A stretch of 64,000 nt of DNA from Globodera rostochiensis (lineage: Eukaryota; Nematoda; Chromadorea; Rhabditida; Heteroderidae), in contig JAEVLN010000025.1 of NCBI GenBank assembly GCA_018350325.1, forward strand, positions 62,001 to 126,000. The letters are read 5' to 3'. The notes under the pieces were generated by a model. It was not told where the DNA came from. It saw only the letters and a program-made list of their open reading frames with translations, and did no database searches. A program made the translations under genes and the position numbers. Within the stretch, counting starts at the first letter, position 1. Each line of letters opens with the position of its first letter. Positions 33,840 to 43,131 of the stretch are shown in pieces.

Positions 33840-34504
33840 ATGAATTTTCTTCTTCTTCTCTTTTTGATTTTTCCAAACCTCAGCACCGGTAATTTATGTT
33901 TCACAAATACATTTTTCATTTTATAATCCAGAACTCAAATGCAAAACGGGCTATTATTCCACAACGGCTGCTTACGTGACGATTTCGAATTGCTCTGAAG
34001 AAATGCATTATTGTTTGGCTGCTGTCTGTGAAACGGGTGCACACATTTTGTCGATTCATTTGGGTGAAATGACCGGACCCGGAAACCGAATTCTAAAACT
34101 GGAAATCAACCCGGACTCGAATAATCCGGATTCCAAACCCCGTTGATTCCGTCCCACCGGACCCGGAAACCGACTAAAACTGGAAATCAACCCGGACTCG
34201 AATAATCCGGGTAGTCTGAATAATCCGGATGAGCCAAACCCCATTGATTCCGTCCCACCGGATCCGGATAATTAGGTTCCGATCACTAATTGTGTAACAA
34301 ATTAACATCCAATGGAATGAACACAAAGCGATATTAATTTAAAAGTTTTCAGAAACTCGGGAGACGATTATGCAATGGACTTGCTCTGTGAATAATAGCT
34401 GTGATGCCTTAAACGCTGAAAACTCTTTTACGTGCCGCTATCTCTGCCAATTTGGCGAAAAGGGAGTCGATTTGGCAAATGAAAATTGCACATTTCCACA
34501 AGAG
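33840..34504 (+). CDS. Small secreted cysteine-rich protein 3, 3' end truncated
   Basis: Exon 1 (33840-33888) encodes a signal peptide (MNFLLLLLFLIFPNLST). Exon 2 (33932-34036) encodes ELKCKTGYYS and MHYCLAAVCETG. Exon 3 (34353-34504) encodes WTCSVNNSCD and CRYLCQFGEKGVDLANENC. Exons and phases match paralogue 1 at 25245-25870. The exon ends at a GT followed at once by a G run (34512-34524), after which no further family sequence is found, so the 3' end is either lost or far away. Intron 2 contains a tandem pair of about 100 bases (34071-34275) built of GACCCGGAAACCG and CGGACTCGAATAATCCGG. Confidence 0.65.
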
Positions 34505-34846
34505 GTGCCGAGGGGGGGGGGGGGTCGTTTGAGTCTGACCAGTTGAGTCTGACAACTACAGTAAAACGCTCACGATTTAAACTAAAACTTCATATGTTGA
34601 TTTAATAATTGGCCTACACACTTACACCTCGGATTTTTTTGATCGCGAGCAATACACAATCCGAAAGCTCGACAAAAAACCCATCAAAAAGGCGCAATTT
34701 CCGCAATGTTTAAGAAAAGAAATCCAATATATTTATTAAATAGAAAGTCCACTCAGAATCAATTTGTGGTGAAGAAACAAAAGTTGTGCTGAAATTTCTG
34801 GAGACAAACTTTCCGAAGATCATTCTGAAATTTTTGGGAAGGTGTG

Positions 34847-34872
34847 CCCGACGGTACTGACAAGCCGTCGGG
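34847..34872 (+). repeat. GC hairpin copy with compensatory stem
   Basis: Stem CCCGACGG (34847-34854) pairs perfectly with CCGTCGGG (34865-34872) around a 10-base loop. The stem sequence differs from the usual GGCGG/CCGCC, but pairing is kept. Confidence 0.6.
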
Positions 34873-35505
34873 AACATTTTTACAAAAAATGGCATATTTG
34901 TTAAGAAAATTGTAACAAAAATTAAGAAAGAGTGATGAAAATTTTCCAAAAATGCATTTTTTTGCGCGTATTTAATTTAAAAATATTGGTTCTTTTAATG
35001 GGGAAGCATGTGACTAGAGGCAGAACGTTAAATAAACGGTTGTACTAAGCGGGTTCGAAGGTTCCATGACATTACGCAGTGGAATTTGTGTTTTTATCTT
35101 AAATTTAAATACTAAACATTAAATATGCATTTTTAAAACAATGCATTCAAAAAAATAAACAAAAATTTACATTTTTGGTTTCAGGTGTGCTGATCACGAA
35201 TCTGCAACATTTTTGCGCGGAAGCAACTATGAAGAAAGTTATGGCCCCTCAAAGTTGGCCAAAAACCATAGGGGGACCCTTTTGGTCAAAAGTATTATCA
35301 ACACAGCTTGAAATGTAGATCGTGATAGAATTTCAAATCATTACAATTTTGTCCCTTTTGATAATATTAAATAAAAGCCATATTTTCACAGGGGTTGCCA
35401 TTAAAATCTGCAAAAATGCCTTTAAAAGCCAAATTTTTCAAAAGTTTATTTTTTTGAAATGTTATAAAAATCTTATAAATTTAAGTCGTAGATACATAAA
35501 TGTAT

Positions 35506-35642
35506 CAGAAATGGGCAACATTTTCGGATTTCGTTTCCGGAAATACCGGGATATTTGGGTTTTCGGATTTTAAATCGTTTCGGATTTTTGGGGTTTCGGA
35601 ACTTTGGGTTTCGGGAATTTATTCCGATGTTGCCCATCCCTG
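35506..35642. mobile_element. MITE related to 49118-49395 (CAG..ATGGGCAACAT ends)
   Basis: Left end CAGAAATGGGCAACAT, right end ATGTTGCCCATCCCTG. The interior repeats TTTCGGATTT. Ends and interior resemble the element at 49118, but no matching flanking duplication is seen. Confidence 0.55.
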
Positions 35643-35884
35643 ATACATACATACCAGGGCTGTGTCGAAACTAAAAAGTTCGAAATCGAAATTCGAAATC
35701 GAAACAAAATCGAAAGTTTTTTATGAGATTAAAAAAAAATTTTTTTTTAATTTTTTTCATAAATATTGTTTAAAAGGTTGCCATTTTTGCTTCAGCGGCC
35801 CTTCTTAGGCTTCGCAAAATTGAACATTTTTCTGCGTAATTTCAAAAAATAACAAAAAAGAAATTTTGGTTTACACAAGAGTTG

Positions 35885-36090
35885 AAGGATGTCCGGCGAT
35901 TGTGATGAAGAATTTTTTTTGTTTTTAATTTCTTTTTTTGCGCATTTTATATTTAAAATTTATTAAAAATGTGCCATAAAGGGTAGAGAATGTGAAGACC
36001 GAAGAAAGAATAAATGTTTGCACTCAAGCGGATTCGAACCCAAAACACAATATAAGACTAATCTAAACGACAAACTACTAGGCCTTGGAT
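35885..36090 (-). repeat. SINE-like repeat with tRNA-type boxes, copy 2
   Basis: On the minus strand a B-box GGTTCGAATCC (36030-36040) and an A-box-like GGCCTAGTAGT (36074-36084) are followed by the same body as 26160-26375. Confidence 0.55.
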
Positions 36091-36449
36091 TAACTTGATG
36101 TGACTCTCAAAAAGTTCAGAAATTCGCAAGACCATTCCCTGTCCTCGCCAAAATTTAAAACCCGGAACCCCGACTTTCAAATTATTTTTCGAAAAATAAA
36201 ATGTCCGATGGACGAAACGTCCGTTTTTTCACTACCGGGCGAAATGTCTGATGGGCCAAAATTTTAAAAATCATGCTTTTTGTTGTCTTTCGGATGCTCC
36301 TGATGGGCGGGATGAAATTCGTCGACGCGACATTTCGTCGACTAAGCCAAATCCGACATTTCGTCGACGAAGACAAAAACGACACTTCGTCGACCGACAT
36401 TTCGTCGACGTGACACTTCGTCGACTAAGCCAAAAACGACACTTCGTCG

Positions 36450-36927
36450 CAGGCACGTATTTAGAGGGGGGGGGGGGGGGGGGGGGGGTACGAGGGGTCA
36501 CGTACCACCCCCCCCCAAAGAGAAAATTTGAGGAAAAAACCATAGGGGGGACCCTTTTGATTTAAAAAATTCGTAATTTTTGGACCAACAAATTGAGCCA
36601 AAAATCCCAAAATTTTTCCTGACGGTGCCTATCGGCACCGTCGGACCATTCCCATTTCTTAAAGCTTCAAAAAAATGCCGTATTTAAAAAATTTTGGTTG
36701 CTTCCCTTAACAAAAGCCCCCAGAAGTAAAGCAGAATTCTCAAAAAGAAAATTTGCATTTTTGGGAATTGCTTAAATGCAATAAAAAGGGGAAAATACAC
36801 CCCCTAAAAACAAAAATTTTCGGAAAAAATTGCTTAAGAAAAATGCAATAAAACCCAAAAATACACCCCCTAAAAATCGACTTTTTTTCGGTACCCCCTC
36901 CAAAGCAAAATCATAAATACGTGCCTG
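36450..36927. mobile_element. MITE with CAGGCACGTATTTA ends, duplication CTTCGTCG
   Basis: The termini CAGGCACGTATTTA and TAAATACGTGCCTG are perfect inverted repeats, flanked by CTTCGTCG (36442-36449, 36928-36935), which is itself part of the host array. Contains a long G run (about 36467-36488), a nearby C run, and a minus-strand GC hairpin. Confidence 0.85.
36621..36642 (-). repeat. GC hairpin copy with perfect stem
   Basis: GACGGTGCC, TATC, GGCACCGTC. All nine pairs are Watson-Crick. The usual U-G pair is replaced by a T-A pair, and another pair is changed on both sides. Confidence 0.75.
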
Positions 36928-37773
36928 CTTCGTCGACGCGACTTTCGCCGAGTTTTTAAATGCATGTTTTCTAGGGTAAAAACATGCTTTCACGAATCCG
37001 AGCTCGGGTTTTGCGATCTCGAACCCCGAACCCGAATTCGAAGAATTTTCGAAATTTTAAGACAGTGAAAAATATTTATTCATGAACCCAATTGTGTGAG
37101 ACTACCAATCGATTTCTCTCGTCGAGCTGAGTACGAATCCGCAAAAATTTTGCGCCGGAAACCATTATAAAGAAAGTTACAAGCAAATTAAGCTGGCCAA
37201 AACCGCAGGGGGAGAGACCCTTTTGTTTGACCAAATGTTCGAATTTGGCTTCGTGGTTCGAGATTCGCAAAATCCGAGCTCGGATTTGTGATCTACGCAT
37301 GCTTTTACCTTAGAAAACACGCATTTAAAAACTTGGCAAAATTCCACTCGACGAAATGTCGCGTCGACGAAGTGTCGTTTTTGGCTTAGTCGACGAAATG
37401 TCATATTTGGCTTAGTCGACGTGCTTTTTGGGTGTTTTGAGGATTTTAGTGTGTTTTTTGAGAAATTCCCGGTAGATTGAAAATTTTTATTAACTTTTTG
37501 AATATTTGGCGCATTGTTCATACATTTTTCTCTCTTGTTTCGGTGCGCCAACATAATCAAAGCCACGAAATGTCAAAAAAATTTTTTTTCAAAGTCGATA
37601 AATTTTTTTTTAGGGCTATACAAGGGTGTAGCCGAATCTGACCTCCGAGTCGACCAATTCCGAACCCGGACCCGGATTCGAACTTTTTCGAAAAATAAAA
37701 TAGTTTTTCTATGCCTTTTGTTTCATTTATTTAAATTTTTTCAACTTTTTAGAAATTAACGCAATCGCTTAAA

Positions 37774-40700
37774 ATGATCAACCGATTAATTCGCAATTTT
37801 CTGAACGGCCAACACATTATTCGCGAGGTTTGCAATATTTTTTTGGGTTGGATTTCCGTTTTGTTTTGGCCTCGGGAAAACGTAAAAACAATTCTTTATT
37901 TGAGTAAATCGTTCGATTTTTCGATTTCGTTTTTTTCGACAAATTGTCGGGGGACAAAACGTCGATTTCGTTTTGTTTTCGACAAATTGTCGGGGACTCT
38001 AAATTATGTTACCCTTCTTGTTTAATTTCTTTAAACGTATTGTGGCAAACGGATTTGTAAGATTGTTAATTCCCCAAATTTTTTTTAAGTTATGTGTTAC
38101 TTTTTTTAGTTTTGCATTTAAAAAAAATTTTGTTACTGCAGTTTTGTGCTTTATTTTTGCGAAATATTAGGGAAAACGCAGACGAAAATGCTCGAGGAGT
38201 TGGAGGTGTTCAGATTTTTTTAAAAAGGCGTTTTTTGTTTAGATTCGTCACGTCCAAACTGTTCATGTGGCGTTTTTGCATCAATGCGCCAAAAATGTGT
38301 GCCCGGCAGCCGTTCTTTCATGGGGTGTTCGCATGGCGTCGTCGTCCAGTAAATTTTGGACATTTAATTAGCTCTGGAGTTTTTTACAGAGAATTTTACG
38401 AAATTTCAGACCGCCCCAGCAACCGGTCCAAGCTGTCGGGCGAGTACAGCAACAACGGCGGTTCCCAGCTGTTGGACGATTACCACAATAACCGTGCAGC
38501 CAATCTTCAACTCGCCGATTTGGGCAAAGACGCCGTGGCGTTTGCGCTGGACCCGCAAGGTTCAAGGTGCGAATTGCTGGGTGAACGATTTGAACAGCCC
38601 GGGCTGACTTTCATGGTCTTCAGTTTCACCGAATCAGACAAATTTAATACCATTCGAAAAGCTCGGTAAATTGGCATAAGCTAAGAATTGTACAAAACAT
38701 TAATTAGTCATGCCATGGAAAGGGGGGAAAAATCCAATTTTTTGTTTTTATAACTTTTGGAAGGGACTTTGCCCAATCGCTTGGCTTTTCCTCAATAAAA
38801 AACAGCTTAATTTGTCGTATTCGTTTGAAGAAAAGTTATTCTCGGCGTCGGACTTCCGAGTAGGGGTAGTCGAGTGAGTATCTCTTGGCCCCGAACTCAG
38901 GCTCTCCTAACCAAGTTTCACAACAATTTTTGATGCAAAAGCTGATCGAATATTAGAATTTGCATTAACAAACATTTCGCCAGGTTCATCGAGCAAAAGT
39001 TGGGGCGTGCCAGTCCGACGGTGAAGGCTCGGCTGGTGGACGCATTGCGTGGCCACGTGGTGACATTGTCCCTGCACATGAACGGCTCTCACGTGATCCA
39101 AACGGCGTTGAAATCAGTGGACAAAACGTCACAAATGGAGGCAAAATCATTTAATTTCTTTTTCGCGTAAAGATTTGACTTCTCCCCTCCCCCCTTTCCC
39201 CTCCCTCCCATTTCATTAGGTGGTAAACAAGTAGTCCATTAAGAATTTGCCGCTTGCTTTTTAACTCGGTTTTTAGACCTTGGTACTGAAGTGCCCCTTT
39301 TACCTGGGGACTCAAATGCTTGACTATCAAGGGCGTACCCGGGGGGGGGGGGCTGCCGAAGCGGGCCAACTGCGTCTGAGGAACCTTTAGCAGCTCATAC
39401 TTTTTTAAAGCCTTACCAATCTTTATATCATTCGAAAGCTCTAAATGATTAGAAGATATATGTCAGGAACATCGAAAAAGTTATAAATGAAAAAGTGTCA
39501 AATCAGACTTCATTGTTTTTTGCTCAGAACTTTGTTTAATTTTATCTAATGTCTTTTTCAAATGAAAATGCACCCTTAAAGATTAACTTTTTTCAAATTA
39601 GCCCCCCCCCCCCCGAAAAAAATTTCTGGTTACGCCCTTGTAACCTCGCAACGCTTAAGCCGACCCACCCTCATTGTGCATCTAAATTTTAGATAATCAA
39701 TGAAATATCGGCGCACGTGACTTCCCTGTCCCTCCATAAATACGGTTGTTGGGTGATCCAATGTGTTCTTGAACTCTGTACGGAGCAGCAAAAGCGGCCT
39801 GTGCTGGAACAACTTCATGGCAATGTGCTCAGTTTGGTCACGGATCAGTTTGGTTGCCACGTGATCGAACGTGTGCTTGAGCATGGACTGCCCGAAGACC
39901 GGGAGCGCATTGTGCGCAGTCTTCAGGGGAATCTGTTCACTTTGGTTACGGATCCGGTGGGTGAAGAGGCGGGTGGGTTGGGGGACTTGAAGACCAATCG
40001 AGAATCTCGGAAATTCTCGATCGAGAAGTACCGGGAATTTCGATTGTTCGGGCTCTAGTTTTAAACACTTGATTAAGTCAAATTCGTTTTGTTAAAGTAC
40101 GGCAACTTTGTGATCCAACAAGCGATTGAGCATGGACTGCCCGAAGACCGGGAGCGCATTGTGCACATTCTGAAGGACGACATTATGAAGTATGCACAGG
40201 ACAAGTTCGCCTCCAACGTCATTTTGAAGTGTTTAATCTGCGGGACGGCGGATCAGAAAAAGGCGCTGATCGACAACGTTTGTGGCGGGTGAGTTGCTTT
40301 ATGCATTAAATGTCACTTTTTGGGACATAAATTGTTGAACGGTTAGCGCTCTTTCGGATTGAGTTGGCCAGGACCGGGATCTCGACCCGGGAAACAAGTA
40401 TTTAATGCTGGCCCGGTTTTCCCGGTCCCGGCCAACTACTTCCAGAAGTACAAAATCGTTTTTTTTGTTTTATTTTTCCTTTTTTCCGATAAAGAAATTC
40501 TGAATTAAATAACACATTTGGGAAGGTTTATGATGTTTTTAAAGAGGGCTGAAGACGCTTCAAAATGCACGACAATTGATGGCTGACGAATTTGGCCATT
40601 ATGTGATTGAGGTCCTCCGAATATTCTTTAATGTTCCGTACGATTCGATAAATAACGCAATTTGCAGAAATATCGTAAATAGACAAAAAAATTCAGAAAT

Positions 40701-43131
40701 TTTTCGAATACGGCACGGACGATCAGAAGGCTCAGCTGGTGGACGCATTGCGTGGCCACGTGTTGACATTTGCCCTGCAAATGTACGGCTCTCACGTGAT
40801 CGAAAAGGCGTTGAAATCGGTGGACAAAACGTTACAAATGGAGGCAAAGCATTTATTTTAAATAGTTATTACATTTATTTTAATTAAAAAATAAAATATT
40901 TTTTAAAGATAATCGAAGAACTGACGCCGCGTGCGTGTGTGATCAGATGCATCAAAGATCAATATGGAGCCTACGTCATGAACACGGTGAATAACACTAA
41001 TAATAACAATTATATAAATGTGTTGTTTGAGTCTTAACCAGGGGGCTCCCGGGTTTGGGGAGTTAACTTCATTGGAAACTGTTAAAGTTTTTCCGCAGAT
41101 AATTGAACTCATCGAACCACAACGACTTCAGTTTGTCGTTGATGCCATAATGTACAACTCGTCAGATTCGGTACATTTTTTTGTTTATTTGTTTAAATAA
41201 AACTATTTTAAACATTTCTTAAGGGGTCAGCCCAACTCATTCAAAGATGCGCAATGGGGGGGGGGGGTAACACTTAGTTTATGTTTACAATGTTAAACCT
41301 AAGAGCTTTTTTATGGTACCAATATTGTTTAATTTGAGTTATAGAACTTCAAACTTTGTAATGGATGAGTTGGGTGGGACCTATTTTTATGACTAAATCT
41401 TGAAAAGCATCCTTCGTTTCATCACAACAGGTTGCCTCCCTTTGCCTCCATGAATACGGTAGTCTGGTAATCCAACGAGTGCTTAAACACTGTACGGAGC
41501 AGCAAAAGCATCCCTTGCTGGAACAGCTGCTTGAGAATGTGCTCACTTTGGCCACGGATCTGGTGGGTGAAGAGGGACGGGTGGGGAATTGTGGAAATGT
41601 GCAGTTTTAAGTAGAGCCCGGACATGAAGTCCGGTTGAGAATCTCGGAAAAATCTCGATTGAGAAGTACCGAGAAGCTCGATCGTCCGGGCTATAGTTTT
41701 AAGCAATTGAATTTACCGAGATTAGTGACCGAGACTTCTCGAGTCGAGTCCATACTTTTTTCAGAAACTGAATCATAACCATTTTGTTCAAGTACGGCAA
41801 CTACGTGATCCAACACGCGATTGAGTATGGACTGCCCGAAGACCGGGCGCGCATTGTGCACAGTCTGCAGGGGGACATTCTGAAGAACGCACATCACAAG
41901 GGAATCTGCAACGTAATCGAAAAGTGTTTCGTTTTTGGGACAACGGAACAGAGAAATGCGCTGATCGACCAAGTTTGCACGGAGTGAGTTGTTTCCGGGA
42001 ACCCCAAAAACTAAATTTTTTGTTCAGCGACGGCACTGGAAAGCCGCCTTTGTTGCAAATAATGAAGCATCCGTTTGCTAACGACGTCGTGCTCAAAATG
42101 CATGACCTTACGGACTCTGCGCATCGTGACAAAATGATGTTCGCCATCAAGGAACACATTCCGGCACTGATCCGTTTAAAAGCGCGGCAATTAAAGCAAC
42201 AGTGAGTTTTGTGTTGGTTTTTCTGCGCTTTTTGCATTTCATCTATTTTTTCGTGGCTCACGATCGGGAATTCAATTAATTCATTGCCCCCCCCCCCCCC
42301 ACCATCATGGGCAGTGGATGAGTCGGTATGTGTTTCCAGCCCGTTTTTTTGGCGTCCGTTTAAAAATAAATCCCCGGTATGCTAGGCGTTACATTTTTGT
42401 TTGCACATCGGGGATATGAACCCCAGGGAATTTTTTTTTGAAGATTTTAAAGAAATTTGTTAAGAAAATTGGTCCAAAAATTATCGTTTTTCCGAAAATT
42501 TCCGACTTTTGCTCAATTTTTTGGAACTCGGAATTCCGATCCCAAAAATGCCGGAAATCGGAATTCCGCCCATTCCTGGTCCCTAACACAAACTTATATT
42601 GGTCTTCATACTAGAGAAAGGACCGATCGAGATTCTCGAAACGATATGCAGTAATATTTTGCTGCTATTTTTATATTCCGAAAATAAATTGCTCATATTT
42701 ACTTGATAATAACAAAGCTCCGTTGAAAGGCCGCACAGTGGCCCGTCAACAGCGAGCATTCGTGACGGGACAAAACTGGCAGGGGTCCGCGGTGCCGATA
42801 GGTGCCGCCGGATAAAATTTTTGGAAATTTTAAGGAATCTTATTAAGAAAATTGGTCAAAAAATTGTAAAAGTGCAAAACCCCCCCATGGTTTTTTCTCA
42901 AATTTCATTTCGGGGGGGGGGCGTTTGGTGAGGGAGGGTACACCTATTCTGCAATGGCTCAAAAATTTCGATCCGGTCATATCCCGGATATGCCACATAG
43001 TGGCCCTTTTGATCTGTTAATTTGAAGGTTTTTTGAGTTTTAGATCGCTTACCACCGTTAAAGCACAGCAAAAGGGCGGCGCAGTCGCCGACAAAAAGAA
43101 GAAGTTGAATAACGGATTATTGGATGATTAG
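37774..43131 (+). CDS. Pumilio/FBF (PUF) RNA-binding protein 2, expanded to about 13 repeats
   Basis: A paralogue of PUF gene 1 with the same exon logic. Exons: 37774-37827, 38243-38348, 38410-38566, 38984-39140, 39693-39956, 40098-40288, 40545-40611, 40697-40843, 40909-40986, 41099-41170, 41431-41562, 41793-41983, 42028-42201, 43044-43131 (TAG). Phases agree at every junction. The classic Pumilio lead-in LLDDYHNNRAANLQL precedes repeat 1. Recognition motifs: QGSRFIEQ, NGSHVIQT, YGCWVIQC, FGCHVIER, YGNFVIQQ, FASNVILK, FGHYVIEK, YGSHVIEK, YGAYVMNT, YGSLVIQR, YGNYVIQH, GICNVIEK, FANDVVLK. The introns at 39141 and 40844 begin with GC. TAGAG-type MITEs lie in the introns near 39970-40062 and 41612-41695. 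The protein ends with a basic tail (KKKKLNNGLLDD). It should act in mRNA repression like other PUF proteins, but the RNA target cannot be read from here. Confidence 0.87.
38567..38983. other. PUF gene 2 intron 3
   Basis: Holds no second gene. The first part (to about 38610) keeps similarity to the corresponding intron of PUF gene 1 (GAATTGCTG, TTGAACAGCCCGGGC), so it was present before the two genes split. Confidence 0.5.
39328..39642. mobile_element. Possible MITE with poly-G/poly-C ends (CAAGGGCGTA)
   Basis: Left end CAAGGGCGTACCC followed by an 11-base G run. The right end has a long C run, then TTTCTGGTTACGCCCTTG. It lies in PUF gene 2 intron 4. Flanking duplication unclear. Ends resemble fragments at 15306, 18890 and 19440. 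Confidence 0.45.
41612..41695. mobile_element. 84-base MITE with TAGAG ends, duplication GTTTTAAG
   Basis: TAGAGCCCGGAC at the left and GTCCGGGCTATA at the right, flanked by GTTTTAAG (41604-41611 and 41696-41703). The interior repeats GAGAATCTCGG. Intronic in PUF gene 2. An eroded relative sits at about 39985-40058. Confidence 0.82.
42788..42811 (+). repeat. Dispersed GC hairpin copy
   Basis: CCGCGGTGCC, GATA, GGTGCCGCCG. Followed by the usual AAATTTTTGGAAATTTT. Last intron of PUF gene 2. Confidence 0.7.

Larger units (their letters stand above)
36312..37421. mobile_element. Fold-back element, arm core CATTTCGTCGAC (family d)
   Basis: The left arm (36312-36449) repeats CGACATTTCGTCGACG with the spacer TAAGCCAAAAA. 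The right arm (37349-37421) is its inverse (GTCGACGAAATGTCG). A MITE (36450-36927) has inserted into the left arm. Inside lies a second inverted pair near 36955-36990 and 37298-37330 (TAAATGCATGTTTTCTA against its inverse). Same design as elements b (7451) and c (55179), with a different core. Confidence 0.72.
34505..37773. other. Repeat-dominated intergenic region
   Basis: Between cysteine-rich gene 3 and PUF gene 2. Holds a hairpin copy, a TIR element (35506-35642), a SINE-like repeat, the fold-back element d with a nested MITE, and copies of the ATAGGGGGACCC repeat. No gene seen. Confidence 0.55.

Noticed and set aside
38094..38669. 191-codon continuous frame over PUF gene 2 exons 2-3
   Set aside because: It reads through introns; exon 2 in this frame is off register with gene 1, and spliced exons give the Pumilio lead-in and repeat 1 in phase.
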